A stretch of DNA of 64,000 nt from Rhizobium sp. Root708 (GCF_001429725.1 NZ_LMHV01000012.1:186875-250874); one strand, 5' to 3'. Positions 36,643 to 47,990 are shown, counted from the first letter of the stretch. Numbers and translations are program-made. Notes: generated from the letters alone by a model not told the origin.

Positions 36643-36918
36643 TCAGGCAGCGATCTGGGCCTGCACGGAATAGAGCACCTGACGTGTCTCGCTGGTGATT
36701 GCCTCCAGCGTCTCTTGGTCGCACTCGCGGTAGCCCGCCTTGGCGACGGACGTCGCAAGCTCCAGAATTCTGGCGCAGCAACGGATAATGTGCAGCAGGC
36801 CGAACGGCGACGCCCAGCCGCGCGGCGTACCGTGCTCGTCTGCAAGTCGCAGCGCTTCAAGCGCGCTGAAGATGGCCGCTAGCCTCTGGGTCTCGTTGAA
36901 CAGCCGGTCCATGAACAT
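36643..36918 (-). CDS. Small protein of unknown function between mutS and glnD
   Basis: A 91-residue alpha-helical-looking protein (MFMDRLFNETQRLAAIFSALEALRLADEH). It is rich in Ala and Leu, has one Cys-Cys pair (IRCCARILELA), and shows no signal peptide or membrane segment. I do not recognise a family. It starts 3 bp after the mutS stop, so translation coupling with mutS is likely, and it is separated from glnD by 105 bp. Codon use is like its neighbours. A Met two codons later (36912) is an alternative start. Confidence 0.65.
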   Translation of the reverse strand: MFMDRLFNETQRLAAIFSALEALRLADEHGTPRGWASPFGLLHIIRCCARILELATSVAKAGYRECDQETLEAITSETRQVLYSVQAQIAA

Positions 36919-36921
36919 CGA

Positions 36922-39630
36922 TCAGCCCTGCTTCAGCTTTTTCTTGAGGTCGTAGAGCGCATCCATCGCTTCGCGCGGCGTCATGTCGTCGAGGCTCATG
37001 CCCTTCAAAGTCTCTTCCACCTTCGAGGCGCCGCGATTGGTATCCTCGCGGCGGACCGCCACCTGGAAAAGCGGCAGATCGTCGATGAGCTGGCTCGCCG
37101 GGTTCTTCCGGTCGGCGTCCTCGAGACGGGTCAGCACGTCGCGGGCGCGCGCCACCACCGAGGCCGGGAGGCCGGCAAGCCGGGCGACCTGGATGCCGTA
37201 GGAGCGGTCGGCAGCACCGGGGCCGACTTCGTGCAGGAAGATCACGTCGCCGTCCCATTCCTTCACCCGCATCGTCGCGTTCGATAGCCGCGCAAGCTTC
37301 TCCGAAAGCACCGTCAGTTCGTGGAAATGGGTGGCGAAGAGGCCGCGGCATCGATTGGCTTCGTGCAGATGCTCGACGGAGGCCCAGGCGATGGAGAGGC
37401 CATCGAAGGTCGCGGTACCGCGGCCGATCTCGTCGAGGATGACCAGTGAGCGATCGGTCGCCTGGTTGAGGATCGCCGCCGTTTCGACCATCTCGACCAT
37501 GAAGGTCGAGCGGCCGCGCGCGAGATCGTCGGAGGCGCCGACACGCGAGAACAGCCGATCGACGATGCCGATATGGGCTGATGTGGCCGGCACGAACGAA
37601 CCCATCTGGGCGAGGATCGCAATCAGCGCGTTCTGTCGCAGGAAGGTCGACTTACCGCCCATGTTCGGGCCGGTCAGCAGCCAGATCGCGCCATCCTTGC
37701 CGTCGGCAACAGGCGACAGATCGCAGTTGTTGGCGACGAACGGACCGGATGATTGCCGGCGCAGCGCCTGCTCGACAACCGGGTGACGTCCGCCTTCGAT
37801 CGCAAACATCTTCGAGCCGTCGACCAGCGGCCGGCAATAGGCCTGCTCGTCTGCAAGCAGCGCAAGGCCGGCGGCAACGTCGATGACGGCGAGCGCGCGC
37901 GCGCCGGCCTTGATTGCCTCGGCCTCGGCGACGACGGCTGAGGTCATGCGGTCGAAGGCCGCCAGTTCGATCGCGAGCGCCTTGTCGGCGGCGTTGGCGA
38001 TCCGGCTTTCCAGATCGGCAAGCTCGGTGGTGGTGAACCGCATCGCGTTCGCCATCGTCTGGCGGTGGATGAAGCGGCCCTTCGCCTCCGGCGTATCGGT
38101 CATCGGTCCGGCATTGCCGGCAGTGACCTCGATGAAGTAGCCGAGGACGTTGTTGTGCTTGATCTTCAGCGATTTGATGCCGGTTTCCTCGGCATATTGC
38201 AGCTGCAGGCCGGCAATCACGCGGCGCGACTGGTCGCGAAGCGCCCTGACCTCATCGAGTTCGGCATTGGCGCCGTCGCGAAGGAAGCCGCCGTCGCGTT
38301 TCAGCAGGGGCAACTCGTCGCCGAGTGTCTCGAAAAGCAGCGCTACGAGATTGGAGGGAAGTGCCTGAAGACTCGCAAGCGCAAGCTGCAGCTCTTCCGG
38401 CAGCAGCGCTTCGGACAACAGCCGGGCGACATCGCCCGCAGCGTTCAGACCATGGCGGATGGCGGCGAGGTCGCGCGGCCCGCCACGATCGAGCGCCAGG
38501 CGCGAAAGCGCGCGCGGCATATCCGGAACATGCTTGAGATGGTGGCGCAGGTCGCCTGACAGCGCAGGCTCCTCCATCAGGAAGCCGATCGAATCCAGCC
38601 GCTCGTTGATGCGGACGGGATCGGTCTGCGGCGACATCAGCCGTTCGGCCAGCAATCGTGCACCGCCGCCCGTGACCGTGCGGTCGATCGCCCTCAGCAG
38701 CGAGCCGTTGCGATCGCCTGACAGCGTGCGGGCAAGTTCGAGGTTGGCGCGGGTGGCAGGATCGATGAACAGCGTCGACGCGCCGCTCTCGCGCTCCGGT
38801 CGTCCGAGTGGCGGCCGCTCGGCGATCTGCGTTTTCTCGACATAGGCGACGGCGGCAGCCGCCGCCGCAAGCTCGGCGCGCGAGAAGGTACCGAAGCCAT
38901 CAAGCGTCGAGACATTGAAATAGCGAGCGACCCGGCCCTCGGCGGTGGCGCTGTCGAAAAGGACGGATGGTTGTGGAACGGCGGTGCGACCCAGAACGTC
39001 GAAGACGGGCTTCAGCTCGGGATCGTGAAAGATCGTATCCGGCACGATCAGTTCACGCGGGTCGATGCGCAGGATATCGGCAAGCAGCCGCGAGTTTTCG
39101 GTCTCGGCCAGCCGGAAAATCCCGGTCGAAATGTCGATCCAGGCAAGCGCCAGCACAGGCTCGGCGCCGGCGCGAATCCGGGTAAGCGCCATCAGATAGT
39201 TTGATTCCGATGGCGAAAGCAGCTTTTCCTCGGTGATCGTGCCTGGGGTCACGAGGCGGACGACGTCGCGCTTCACCACCGACTTCGAGCCACGCTTCTT
39301 GGCTTCGGCGGGATCCTCGACCTGCTCGCAGACAGCAACCCGGAAACCGAGCGAGATCAGCCTCTGAAGATAATCGTCGGCCGCATGAACCGGCACGCCG
39401 CACATCGGAATATCCTGCCCCATGTGCTGGCCACGCTTGGTCAGCGTGATGCCGAGCGCGCGCGAAGCGTCGAGCGCGTCCTCGAAGAACAGCTCGTAGA
39501 AATCGCCCATACGATAGAACAGCAGCGAGTCAGGGTTGTTGGCCTTGATCTCGATGAATTGCTCCATCATCGGCGTTGCCGAGGCACGGCTTTCTTCCGT
39601 GGCCAGCTCTGCGGCCGAAAAGGCTTCCAT
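36922..39630 (-). CDS. mutS: DNA mismatch repair protein MutS
   Basis: A 902-residue MutS that recognises mismatches. The mismatch-binding domain begins [36 protein letters not shown], with the Phe-Tyr-Glu of the GxFxE-type motif. The C-terminal ATPase has [16 protein letters not shown] (Walker A, about residue 650) and [15 protein letters not shown] (Walker B). ATG 39630 is chosen; an upstream GTG at 39654 and a frame to 39750 are possible but unsupported. It is divergent from tme with 135 bp between starts. Confidence 0.96.
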   Translation of the reverse strand: MEAFSAAELATEESRASATPMMEQFIEIKANNPDSLLFYRMGDFYELFFEDALDASRALGITLTKRGQHMGQDIPMCGVPVHAADDYLQRLISLGFRVAVCEQVEDPAEAKKRGSKSVVKRDVVRLVTPGTITEEKLLSPSESNYLMALTRIRAGAEPVLALAWIDISTGIFRLAETENSRLLADILRIDPRELIVPDTIFHDPELKPVFDVLGRTAVPQPSVLFDSATAEGRVARYFNVSTLDGFGTFSRAELAAAAAAVAYVEKTQIAERPPLGRPERESGASTLFIDPATRANLELARTLSGDRNGSLLRAIDRTVTGGGARLLAERLMSPQTDPVRINERLDSIGFLMEEPALSGDLRHHLKHVPDMPRALSRLALDRGGPRDLAAIRHGLNAAGDVARLLSEALLPEELQLALASLQALPSNLVALLFETLGDELPLLKRDGGFLRDGANAELDEVRALRDQSRRVIAGLQLQYAEETGIKSLKIKHNNVLGYFIEVTAGNAGPMTDTPEAKGRFIHRQTMANAMRFTTTELADLESRIANAADKALAIELAAFDRMTSAVVAEAEAIKAGARALAVIDVAAGLALLADEQAYCRPLVDGSKMFAIEGGRHPVVEQALRRQSSGPFVANNCDLSPVADGKDGAIWLLTGPNMGGKSTFLRQNALIAILAQMGSFVPATSAHIGIVDRLFSRVGASDDLARGRSTFMVEMVETAAILNQATDRSLVILDEIGRGTATFDGLSIAWASVEHLHEANRCRGLFATHFHELTVLSEKLARLSNATMRVKEWDGDVIFLHEVGPGAADRSYGIQVARLAGLPASVVARARDVLTRLEDADRKNPASQLIDDLPLFQVAVRREDTNRGASKVEETLKGMSLDDMTPREAMDALYDLKKKLKQG

Positions 39631-39765
39631 TCCAGTGTCTATTCGTTCGTTCACGGAGATGCATTTTTTCCAAAAAAGAGGTGCCAACCCTAGCCGCCCG
39701 TCGCTATAGATGACAACTGCGATTGAGGAAGAGCAAGGCGTCACCCACAAGACGTTGGAGGAAAA

Positions 39766-42051
39766 ATGCCCGATACCGAGAAGAAGCAGCGGCCGGTTAC
39801 ATCAGTGACGGACAACGAGGCTCTTGAGTTCCACGCCATGGGGCGGCCCGGAAAGCTGGAGATCAACGCCACCAAGCCGATGGCGACGCAGCGCGACCTG
39901 TCGCTCGCCTATTCGCCGGGCGTTGCCGTTCCGGTGAAGGCAATCGCCGCCGATCCTGCCACCGCCTATGATTACACGACCCGCGGCAACATGGTCGCGG
40001 TCATCTCCAACGGTACGGCGATCCTCGGTCTCGGCAATCTCGGCGCACTGGCCTCGAAGCCGGTGATGGAAGGCAAGTCGGTGCTCTTCAAGCGCTTTGC
40101 CGACGTCGACTCCATCGATCTCGAGGTCGATACCGAGAATGTCGACGAATTCATCAACTGCGTCCGTTTCCTCGGCCCGTCCTTCGGCGGCATCAACCTC
40201 GAGGACATCAAGGCGCCCGACTGTTTCATCATCGAGCAGCGCCTGCGCGAGCTGATGGACATTCCGGTTTTCCACGACGACCAGCACGGTACGGCGATCA
40301 TCGCGGCCGCCGGTCTCATCAACGCACTGGAACTGACCGGTCGCGACCTGAAGACGACGAAGCTCGTCTGCAACGGCGCCGGTGCCGCTGCCATCGCTTG
40401 CGTCGAACTCATCAAGGCGATGGGCTTCGCGCCCGAGAATATCGTCCTTTGCGACACCAAGGGTGTGATCTACCAGGGCCGCACCGAAGGCATGAACCAG
40501 TGGAAGTCGGCGCATGCGGTCAAGACCAAGGCGCGCACACTCGAGGAGGCCATGAAGGGCGCCGACGTTGTCTTCGGTCTTTCGCAGAAGGGCGCCTTTG
40601 CCGAGAAGATGATCCGCTCGATGGCTGACCGCCCGATCATCTTCGCGATGGCCAATCCCGATCCGGAGATCACCCCGGAAGAGGTTGCCCGCATCCGCGA
40701 CGACGCCATCATGGCAACCGGTCGCTCAGACTATCCGAACCAGGTCAACAACGTCCTCGGTTTCCCCTACATCTTCCGTGGCGCGCTGGACGTTCGTGCC
40801 ACCACGATCAACGATGCAATGAAGATCGCCGCCGTGCAGGCGCTGGCAAACCTCGCACGCGAGGATGTGCCGGATGATGTGGTTGCCGCCTATCAGGGCA
40901 ATCGTCCGCGCTTCGGCGCGCAATACATCATTCCGGTGCCGTTCGATCCGCGCCTGATCTCGGCGATCCCGGTTGCCGTGGCACAGGCAGCGATCGACAG
41001 CGGCGTCGCCCGCAAGCCGATATCCGACATGGCAGCCTATGCCCGCGAGCTTTCCGCCCGTCGCGATCCGATCGCCTCGACGCTGGCAAGCCTCTACGAA
41101 CGCGTTCGGCGCCGCCCGAAGCGGGTGGTCTTTGCTGAAGCTGAGGAAGAGCAGGTCATGCGTGCGGCAATGTCCTACGCAAACCAGGAGCTCGGCACGG
41201 CGATCCTGCTTGGGCGCGAAGACCTGATCCGCCAGACCGCCGAGCGCGCCGGCATCGATCTCAATCGGCCGGGGCTCGAGATCGTCAACGCGCGCATCTC
41301 GACGCGGGTGGAAGCCTATACCGACTATCTCTATGCGCGGCTGCAGCGCAAAGGCTACTTGCACCGCGATGCCCAACGCCTGATCCACAATGACCGCAAT
41401 CACTTTGCGGCCTGCATGGTGGCGCTCGGCGATGCCGATGGCATGGTCACCGGCATCACCCGCAACTATTCGACGGCACTCGAAGACGTGCGCCGTTGTA
41501 TCGACATGAAGCCGGGTCACAGGGTCATCGGCGTATCCATTGCGCTCTGCCGCGGCCGCACGGTGTTCGTTGCCGACACGGCGGTTCACGATATGCCGAA
41601 TGCCGAGGAACTGGCCGATATCGCCGTCGAGGCAGCCGGCTTCGCGCGCCGTATGGGCTACCAGCCGCGCGTTGCGATGCTTGCCTATTCGACCTTCGGC
41701 CATCCGTCGGGCGAGCGTTCCGAGCGCGTGCGTGAGGCCGTAAAGATCCTCGACAAGCGCCGCCTCGATTTCGAGTACGACGGGGAGATGGCCGCTGATG
41801 TGGCGCTGAACCGCAAGGTGATGGAGCAATATCCGTTCTGCCGCCTGTCGGGACCGGCCAACGTGCTGGTCATGCCGGCGTTCCACTCGGCTTCGATATC
41901 GACCAAGATGCTGCAGGAACTCGGCGGCTCCACCGTCATCGGCCCCATCCTCGTGGGTGTCGACAAGGCCGTCCAGATCACCTCGATGGGCGCGAAGGAT
42001 TCCGACATTGTCAACATGGCCGCCATCGCGGCCTACACGGCTGGATCGTGA
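39766..42051 (+). CDS. tme: NADP-dependent malic enzyme with C-terminal phosphotransacetylase-like domain
   Basis: A 761-residue protein. Residues 1 to about 430 form the malic enzyme ([49 protein letters not shown]), converting malate to pyruvate and CO2. Residues about 440-760 resemble phosphotransacetylase ([35 protein letters not shown]). This fusion is normal for rhizobial malic enzymes. By position before olsB it matches tme (NADP form), although dme (NAD form) has the same architecture. ATG 39766 follows GGAGG. The Pta-like half is not catalytic in Sinorhizobium and may be regulatory. Confidence 0.93.
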   Translation: MPDTEKKQRPVTSVTDNEALEFHAMGRPGKLEINATKPMATQRDLSLAYSPGVAVPVKAIAADPATAYDYTTRGNMVAVISNGTAILGLGNLGALASKPVMEGKSVLFKRFADVDSIDLEVDTENVDEFINCVRFLGPSFGGINLEDIKAPDCFIIEQRLRELMDIPVFHDDQHGTAIIAAAGLINALELTGRDLKTTKLVCNGAGAAAIACVELIKAMGFAPENIVLCDTKGVIYQGRTEGMNQWKSAHAVKTKARTLEEAMKGADVVFGLSQKGAFAEKMIRSMADRPIIFAMANPDPEITPEEVARIRDDAIMATGRSDYPNQVNNVLGFPYIFRGALDVRATTINDAMKIAAVQALANLAREDVPDDVVAAYQGNRPRFGAQYIIPVPFDPRLISAIPVAVAQAAIDSGVARKPISDMAAYARELSARRDPIASTLASLYERVRRRPKRVVFAEAEEEQVMRAAMSYANQELGTAILLGREDLIRQTAERAGIDLNRPGLEIVNARISTRVEAYTDYLYARLQRKGYLHRDAQRLIHNDRNHFAACMVALGDADGMVTGITRNYSTALEDVRRCIDMKPGHRVIGVSIALCRGRTVFVADTAVHDMPNAEELADIAVEAAGFARRMGYQPRVAMLAYSTFGHPSGERSERVREAVKILDKRRLDFEYDGEMAADVALNRKVMEQYPFCRLSGPANVLVMPAFHSASISTKMLQELGGSTVIGPILVGVDKAVQITSMGAKDSDIVNMAAIAAYTAGS

Positions 42052-42056
42052 CATAG

Positions 42057-42085
42057 AAAAGGAGCGGGAGGCTGCCTCCCGCTCC
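42057..42085 (-). terminator. Rho-independent terminator between olsB and tme
   Basis: GGAGCGGGAGG (42061-42071) and CCTCCCGCTCC (42075-42085) form a perfect 11-bp stem with a 3-nt loop. The AAAA at 42057-42060 gives a T-run when read on the minus strand, so it is best suited to olsB, and it may also end tme. Confidence 0.85.
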
Positions 42086-42108
42086 GTCTCAGTTACATCA
42101 ATGAAAAA

Positions 42109-42984
42109 TCAGCTCGCGAACCGTCCGGCGTCGGCGCCGTAATAGTTCAGGTAACGATCGGAAATGCTGGAGATCGGCAGAACGATCAGGACGTCCGTCG
42201 TGTTGAAGGCCTTGTCGACCACGGCGGTCGAGCCGACCATGGCGCCGAGGCGGAGATAACCCTTGATCAGCGGCGGCAGCGCCATCAGCGCCCGCTTCGG
42301 ATTGACTGCTTCAGCAGGCATCAGGTCCATGTCGCGCGCCAGGTGCGGAAGAGCGTTGACTGCCCATTCGTCCTTGGCGACAACGTTGTGATGCAGGAAG
42401 GAAAGAGCCAGCGCATGGCTTTCCGGATGGACGCCCGGGAAGGATGCGCATCCGAACATGGCGCTCATGCCGTGCTTCAGCGCATAGGCCCAGTTGCCCT
42501 GCCAGAGCAGTTCGACGATCCGCTTGGTGCGGTAGTCGGGCAGAACGCAGGAGCGGCCAAGTTCCATGAAGCGCTTATCCGGGTGGCGGGCAAGCAGCTC
42601 GTCGATCACGAATTCCGAAGCCGAGTAAAAGCCACCGTTCGCCATGGCGACGTCCTGCCGCAGCAACCGATAGGTTCCGACGATCTGGTCCTCGCTGTCG
42701 CCCTCGATCGAGCGGTCGAGCACCAAAAGGTGGTCGCAGAAAGCGTCGTAGGCATCGACGTCTCGCTTGCGGCGCATGGCTTCCGCCGGCAGTTGCGCCT
42801 GCATTTCTTCGACGAAAACTCGGTAGCGGACAGCCTGTGCAGCGTCGATTTCGCTCGGGGTGCGGGCGAGACGCGTTTCGAGATTTCCGATGCGTCCGAA
42901 AACGTCGCTTTCCTTTGGCGCGGGTGCCCGGGAAGCGTGCGAAGCCTCGGCGACTGCGTCACGGTTGATGATGTCTACTGACAT
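42109..42984 (-). CDS. olsB: Ornithine-acyl carrier protein N-acyltransferase OlsB
   Basis: A 291-residue GNAT-like hemolysin-family acyltransferase that transfers a 3-hydroxyacyl group from AcpP to ornithine, the first step of ornithine lipid synthesis. Typical blocks are AQAVRYRVFVEEM, CDHLLVLD, FMELGRSCVLPDYRTKRIVELLWQG and the FGCASFPGVHPE segment. ATG 42984 is preferred, with AAGAG upstream. The tme-olsB order is that of Sinorhizobium. OlsA, which completes the lipid, is probably the gene at 25253. A strong terminator follows. Confidence 0.92.
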   Translation of the reverse strand: MSVDIINRDAVAEASHASRAPAPKESDVFGRIGNLETRLARTPSEIDAAQAVRYRVFVEEMQAQLPAEAMRRKRDVDAYDAFCDHLLVLDRSIEGDSEDQIVGTYRLLRQDVAMANGGFYSASEFVIDELLARHPDKRFMELGRSCVLPDYRTKRIVELLWQGNWAYALKHGMSAMFGCASFPGVHPESHALALSFLHHNVVAKDEWAVNALPHLARDMDLMPAEAVNPKRALMALPPLIKGYLRLGAMVGSTAVVDKAFNTTDVLIVLPISSISDRYLNYYGADAGRFAS

Positions 42985-43093
42985 GGCGACTCTTTCATTG
43001 CCGGCTTTTGACACGCCATAAAACACTTATATGCGACAGGAAAGTGACATTTTAAACCCCCTGCTACGCAGCAAATGCAAGGGTTGTTGACGA

Positions 43094-45358
43094 CTATTTC
43101 GCCTCCGCACGTCGTGCGGAAAGGGCAGCTACTGCTTGGACTTCCGTCAGAAGTCTTATCGGATCTACGGGCTTCAACATGACGCGGTTTGCGCCGTTCA
43201 GCAAGACTTGGCGCCGTGAATCATCGCGTTTGTCGGCGGTCAGAACGATAATAGGCACGGATGGCAGATCGAGACGGCGCTCATGTCCGCGTAGCCGGCC
43301 AATCATTTCGATGCCGTCACCGCCGGGCATGGAAAGATCGCTGATGATGATGTCGGGGCGTGCCCCTTCGGCAAGTGCACCATCAAGCAAGGCTTCGAAA
43401 TGCGTCACGTGCTGGACGCTGTGACCGGCCTTGTCGAGCATGGCGCGAATCAGCATCGCGTTGATCGGGTCGTCTTCGGCCAGAAGGATCTTCAGGCCGC
43501 CATGATCGCCGGTATCCGGAACGATGGCGCTGAAGCCCGGCTGGTTGTCGTTGAGGGCGTCGCGCTTTTCCATACCGCGCATGCGGCCGCGCAGGACGTC
43601 GATCAGCGACTGTTCGCGCAGCGGACGGATCAACCAGGCATCGAAGAGATCGAGGGAATGCGCGTTGCGCTCCTCCGGGTTCACCAGAAGGATCTTTCTG
43701 AGACCCAGCCCCGCGATATCCGCACGGTCCGCAAGGTGGGCGGCAAACTCACCGGACATGCGGTGATCGACGATGATGTCGGTAGGTCTGCGACCAATGC
43801 CGGCCATCTCGAGCAGTGTCTGACGAGCCGTGCTGCCGTCTTCCGCGAAATGGCAGATGCCCCCGAGCGTGGTGATGGTTTCAGAGATGGCCATTCTTGC
43901 CGCGCCTGCCGGCGCAAGCAGCAGAACCATGTTGCCGGCAAGCATCGCATCGCGCCGCGGCTGCTTGGCGTCATCAGGCGCGACGGTGAAGCGGATGCTG
44001 AACTCGCTGCCGAGACCCTGTTCGCTGGCGACGCTGAGTGCGCCGCCGAATTCGCGCATGATACGCGAGGAGATCGCGAGACCAAGCCCGGTGCCAGTGC
44101 TTCTGTCCGCCATCGTGCCTCCCTGTTCGAACTCGCCGAAGATCCGCGATTGTTCCTCTTCGGTCATTCCGGGACCTGTGTCGGTCACGGTGATCAGCAA
44201 TTCGTCGGCTTGCTTTGAGGCACGGATGAAGACGCCGCCGGCCTGCGTGAATTTCACGGCATTGCCGATGACGTTGAAGAGCACCTGCCGCAGGCGCGCG
44301 GGGTCGAAGTTCATCAGGTCAGGCACATCGGACGAGACCGTCGCGCCGATCTCGATCCCTTTCTCGTGGGCACGATAGGCGAGCATCTCGACGACGCTTT
44401 CCAGAAGCTTGCGCAGCGACTCGGCACGGGGGCGAAGCTGGAAGCGGCCGACTTCGATCGTCGAGAAATCCAGGAGGTCCTCGACGAGCTGCGTCAATGC
44501 ATCGCCGGATTGGCGGATGCCGTTGAGGTAGCTCTGCTGCTCGAGGGATTGCCGCGTCTCGCTCAAGAGGTGCGTCATCCCGAGAATGCCTGAGAGAGGC
44601 GTGCGCAGTTCATGGCTGACGGTTGCCAGCAGCCGCGATTTGGCGGCGCTGTTGTACTCGGCTTTCTGGCGAGCATGTTCGCGAGCCTGGGCGGCAAGCC
44701 GTTCGTCGGTGACATCCCGCGCGATGCTGTGGAGGAGCAGGCGCCCGCCATCGGCGTCGCGAACGACCACGTCACGCCACAGGAAGATACGCTGACCTTG
44801 CGGCGTGGAGATTTCGACGTCGTAGCAGTGGGGCTCGGTTCCCGGTCGAAAGGCGACGCCTATTTCCTCGCAGGTCTGCCCTTCGGGCGCCGATCGCCCG
44901 GTAAGCTGGCGAAAGGTCTCGTTCGCTGCGATGATCCGGCGATCCATCGTCCTCGTTACGGTAATGTCGCCAAGCGCGTCATGGACGTTCGCAAAGAGCT
45001 CTGTCCCGCCGCCGGCCGTCAGGTTTCGGCGGCCTGAGGTGCCGCGGGCGACGCGTCGCCGGGTCGAGAAGACGACGGCCGCAAGAATGGACGCCACGAT
45101 GATCGTGCCAACGCCGATCAGAAAGAGCAGGACGCCGCCTGCATAGGCAAGGGCAAGGAGAACGACCGAAGCCACCAAGCCTGCGCCGCCGAGCCAATGC
45201 GTCAGCAGCTTCCGCCCCGTGGGCGTTGAACTGGAGAAGGTGATGTCGGCTGAACCGAAGGGCGCAAGCGACCGTTCCGCCGCAGCGTCGCTATGACGTG
45301 CCGCATATGCGCCAAAGGCGTTCGCCAGCTTTTGCTGCAAGTGACCCAGACCGACCAT
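43094..45358 (-). CDS. Hybrid sensor histidine kinase/response regulator
   Basis: A 754-residue membrane kinase. Two membrane segments lie at about residues 50-100, then a PAS domain (ITVTRTMDRRIIAANETFRQLTGR), a HisKA domain with SHELRTPLSGILG (phospho-His near residue 249) and a HATPase domain (NVIGNAVKFTQAGG, TGPGMTEEEQSRIF, GTGLGLAISSRIM). A degenerate receiver without the acidic pocket follows (about residues 490-600), then an intact receiver with LLAEDDPINAM and ISDLSMPGGDG (phospho-Asp). The signal and output are unknown. It lies between olsB and lspA. Confidence 0.9.
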   Translation of the reverse strand: MVGLGHLQQKLANAFGAYAARHSDAAAERSLAPFGSADITFSSSTPTGRKLLTHWLGGAGLVASVVLLALAYAGGVLLFLIGVGTIIVASILAAVVFSTRRRVARGTSGRRNLTAGGGTELFANVHDALGDITVTRTMDRRIIAANETFRQLTGRSAPEGQTCEEIGVAFRPGTEPHCYDVEISTPQGQRIFLWRDVVVRDADGGRLLLHSIARDVTDERLAAQAREHARQKAEYNSAAKSRLLATVSHELRTPLSGILGMTHLLSETRQSLEQQSYLNGIRQSGDALTQLVEDLLDFSTIEVGRFQLRPRAESLRKLLESVVEMLAYRAHEKGIEIGATVSSDVPDLMNFDPARLRQVLFNVIGNAVKFTQAGGVFIRASKQADELLITVTDTGPGMTEEEQSRIFGEFEQGGTMADRSTGTGLGLAISSRIMREFGGALSVASEQGLGSEFSIRFTVAPDDAKQPRRDAMLAGNMVLLLAPAGAARMAISETITTLGGICHFAEDGSTARQTLLEMAGIGRRPTDIIVDHRMSGEFAAHLADRADIAGLGLRKILLVNPEERNAHSLDLFDAWLIRPLREQSLIDVLRGRMRGMEKRDALNDNQPGFSAIVPDTGDHGGLKILLAEDDPINAMLIRAMLDKAGHSVQHVTHFEALLDGALAEGARPDIIISDLSMPGGDGIEMIGRLRGHERRLDLPSVPIIVLTADKRDDSRRQVLLNGANRVMLKPVDPIRLLTEVQAVAALSARRAEAK

Positions 45359-45414
45359 GTGGATCGGATTAGCACGCCGGCCGTTCCAAATAGCTTCAGC
45401 AAACTGCTAAAACT

Positions 45415-45918
45415 TTAGGTATCCGCTTTTTTAGGTTGTATTAGCTCGTCAAGAATCACGCATCCCGCGCCGATTGTGATGAAACTGTCGGCCAGGTTGA
45501 AGACGGCGAACGACCATGTCTCGGTATGAAACAGGATGTAGTCGATGACGTGCCCATAGAGGAACCGGTCGATCAGGTTGCCGAGCGCACCTGATATGAT
45601 CAGCGCATAGCCAAGATGGGCGAAGGTGCGCTGCTTGCCGGTCCGATGCCAAAGCCAGATGACGAAGGCGACGATGATGAGGCGCATTCCGACGATGAAC
45701 CAGCCGTCCATGCCCGAAAGCATCGAGAAGGCGACGCCGAGATTGTAGGTCCGGTAGAGCGCCAGCATCGGGATAAGATGCACCGGCTCCTGCAGTGGCA
45801 AGGTGTGGTCGACGACGATCTTGACGATCTGGTCGAGCACGACAGCAATGACGATGAAGATCAGGATTGGCAGCGGCCGGGCAAACAGGGTCGGTCGTTC
45901 TAGCGTCTGATCGGTCAT
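45415..45918 (-). CDS. lspA: Lipoprotein signal peptidase (signal peptidase II)
   Basis: A 167-residue inner-membrane aspartyl protease with four transmembrane segments that removes lipoprotein signal peptides. Catalytic blocks are [19 protein letters not shown] and [14 protein letters not shown], each with one of the two active-site Asp residues. The start overlaps the upstream methyltransferase stop by 4 bp (45915-45918). It works upstream of Lnt, encoded at 19376-20980. Confidence 0.96.
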   Translation of the reverse strand: MTDQTLERPTLFARPLPILIFIVIAVVLDQIVKIVVDHTLPLQEPVHLIPMLALYRTYNLGVAFSMLSGMDGWFIVGMRLIIVAFVIWLWHRTGKQRTFAHLGYALIISGALGNLIDRFLYGHVIDYILFHTETWSFAVFNLADSFITIGAGCVILDELIQPKKADT

Positions 45919-46775
45919 TTGGCCTCGTCGAGTGAGAGGAGATGGCGGCGTGCCTCGAACAGCATGACGGCGCTGGCGACGGCAAGATTGAGCGAGTCGG
46001 CGCGGCCCTGCTGCGGAATGCGGGCAAGCGCGTCGGCTTCCTTGGCAAGATGCTCCGGCAGCCCTGATTGCTCGTTGCCCATCAGGATCACCACCGGCTT
46101 CTTCTTGTAGTCGATCGTCCGGTAGTCGACGGAACCCGCTAGATGTGTGGCGACGACCGAAACGCCGGCGTGCTTCTTCCAGGCAACGAATTCATCCGCC
46201 GTGGCACGGGCAACGGGAACGGCAAACACTGAGCCCATAGTGGCGCGCACCGTTTCCAGCGAGAAGGGATCGGTTGTTTCGCCGACGAGAATGACGCCGG
46301 AGGCGCCGGCTGCATCGGCGGTGCGGATGATCGTGCCGAGATTGCCGGGGTCGCGCACCCGATCAAGGGCAATCCATGTCTCGCCCTGCTTCGGGTGGAT
46401 TTCGCGCAGTGGCTTCCAGCGGCTCTCGAAGATGCCGACGACCATCTGCGGATTGTCGCGGCGGGTGATCGCGGAAAGCACTTTCTCGCTGACCTCGAGG
46501 ACCAGCCCGCCCGATGCGACGGTTCGCGCCGCCATCTGCTCGACCAGCGGCTTGCCCTTGGCAGCCTTGGCATAGACAAGCGTGCGGATCGTCCAGCCGA
46601 GCTCGATCGCATCGATGACGAGCTTCAGGCCTTCGGCCATGAAGGTGCCGCTCTGCTCGCGCGTCTTCTTGTCGCTGAGCGCCTTGATATCCTTGATAAT
46701 AGGATTGGCGAGCGAGGTGACCTCTTTCACATGCCCGACCTTATGCGGGCCATGGCCCTTGTGTTCATGGCTCAT
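45915..46775 (-). CDS. TrmH/SpoU-family RNA 2'-O-methyltransferase
   Basis: A 286-residue SPOUT-class RNA methyltransferase. An N-terminal L30e-like substrate-binding domain (about 15-110) is followed by the trefoil-knot catalytic domain with [46 protein letters not shown] and a C-terminal [19 protein letters not shown] plus [20 protein letters not shown]. The last block is motif 3 of the family. It could modify 23S rRNA (RlmB type) or another RNA; the exact site cannot be read. It overlaps its neighbours at both ends. Confidence 0.9.
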   Translation of the reverse strand: MSHEHKGHGPHKVGHVKEVTSLANPIIKDIKALSDKKTREQSGTFMAEGLKLVIDAIELGWTIRTLVYAKAAKGKPLVEQMAARTVASGGLVLEVSEKVLSAITRRDNPQMVVGIFESRWKPLREIHPKQGETWIALDRVRDPGNLGTIIRTADAAGASGVILVGETTDPFSLETVRATMGSVFAVPVARATADEFVAWKKHAGVSVVATHLAGSVDYRTIDYKKKPVVILMGNEQSGLPEHLAKEADALARIPQQGRADSLNLAVASAVMLFEARRHLLSLDEAK

Positions 46776-47872
46776 TTCGGCACCCAGCGGGAGAAGAGTG
46801 ATGTGGAGAGCGCCCGGCCCGGCGCCTTGCCGTCCAGCCCGGCCTCGCGGATGACGAGCTCGCCCGACTCGACGACACCGCCGGCCCCGCGCATCGTCTC
46901 GCGCATCAGTTCATGGATCGAATAGAAGCTGGCGCGGATCGAATAGGCGGTCAGCACAAGTCCGACCGCCTTCGGCGACAGGATCTCGCGGCAGATGTCG
47001 AGCATGACAGGCAGATGTTCGAAAAGGTGCCAGACCTCGCCATTGGGTCCGCGGCCGAATTTCGGCGGATCGGTGAGGATGATGTCGTACTTGTTGCCGC
47101 GGCGTTCCTCGCGCTGGATGAACTTCATCGCGTCTTCGCAGATCCAGCGGATCGGCGCTTTCTCCAGCCGGCTCAGCGCCTGGTTCTCACGCGCCCAACC
47201 GATCGCCTTCTTCGAGGCGTCGACATGGGTGACTTCGGCTCCCGCCGCTGCTGCGACGAGGGAGGCGACACCGGTGTAGCCGAAGAGGTTCAGCACCTTC
47301 AGCGGTCGCCCTGCAGTCTCGACCTGCTGCTTCATCCATGTCCAGTGGACGATCTGCTCGGGAAACACGCCGACGTGGCGGAAGGAGGTGAAACGGCCAA
47401 AGAAATCGACGCCGAGCAGGTTCAGCGGCCAAGTCTCGCCAAGCGCTTCCTTGGGAAAGCGCCAGCGCCCGGTTCCTTCCTCGTCGGTATCACCGGTGAA
47501 GACAGAATCGACTTTTTCCCAGACCTGTTTCGGCAGGGAAGGCTGCCACAGCGCCTGGCCCTCGGGGCGCACGATCCGGTAGGGGCCGTATTGCTCCAGC
47601 TTCTCGCCATTGCCGCTGTCGATCAGATGAAAGTCGCCTGCGCCAAGGGATTCGAGGATGACGGGTACGCGTTCTGCCGGGCGCTCGCCGGTGCGCTCCA
47701 TCAGCGGTCGATCGATCGCCGTCGGTACCGATGCCGGTTCGCGCATCTTCTCACGAGCCGGCGCAGGCTTGGCGGCGGGTCTTGTCGGCTGCTGGCCACG
47801 ATCGTCGGCGCGGCGCCCGCCAGAGGGGCCGGCGGCGGATTTCTGGCCTGGCCGGCGTTCTTTTTGTCTCAA
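46772..47872 (-). CDS. Class I SAM-dependent RNA methyltransferase (RlmI-like)
   Basis: A 366-residue methyltransferase. About the first 45 residues are a basic, Pro/Arg-rich disordered tail. The Rossmann methyltransferase domain has LKVLNLFGYTGVASLVAAAAGAEVTHVDASKKAIGWA, and the catalytic block is YDIILTDPPKFGRGP. The family includes 23S rRNA m5C methyltransferase RlmI, but the PUA domain of RlmI is not evident, so the target is uncertain. The start given is a TTG at 47872 with GGAA upstream; the ATG at 47746 is an alternative that drops the tail. Confidence 0.78.
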   Translation of the reverse strand: MRQKERRPGQKSAAGPSGGRRADDRGQQPTRPAAKPAPAREKMREPASVPTAIDRPLMERTGERPAERVPVILESLGAGDFHLIDSGNGEKLEQYGPYRIVRPEGQALWQPSLPKQVWEKVDSVFTGDTDEEGTGRWRFPKEALGETWPLNLLGVDFFGRFTSFRHVGVFPEQIVHWTWMKQQVETAGRPLKVLNLFGYTGVASLVAAAAGAEVTHVDASKKAIGWARENQALSRLEKAPIRWICEDAMKFIQREERRGNKYDIILTDPPKFGRGPNGEVWHLFEHLPVMLDICREILSPKAVGLVLTAYSIRASFYSIHELMRETMRGAGGVVESGELVIREAGLDGKAPGRALSTSLFSRWVPK

Positions 47873-47990
47873 CGTGATTTTCCGCGTGCTTCAATTCGAT
47901 GGAACTCGTGCAAATAGCATTCCGTTTCACCTTGGCAAAGCGCTTTCCGGCTGTGATAAATCGAGCCAGGTCGAAATGGGAGGATTTCGG

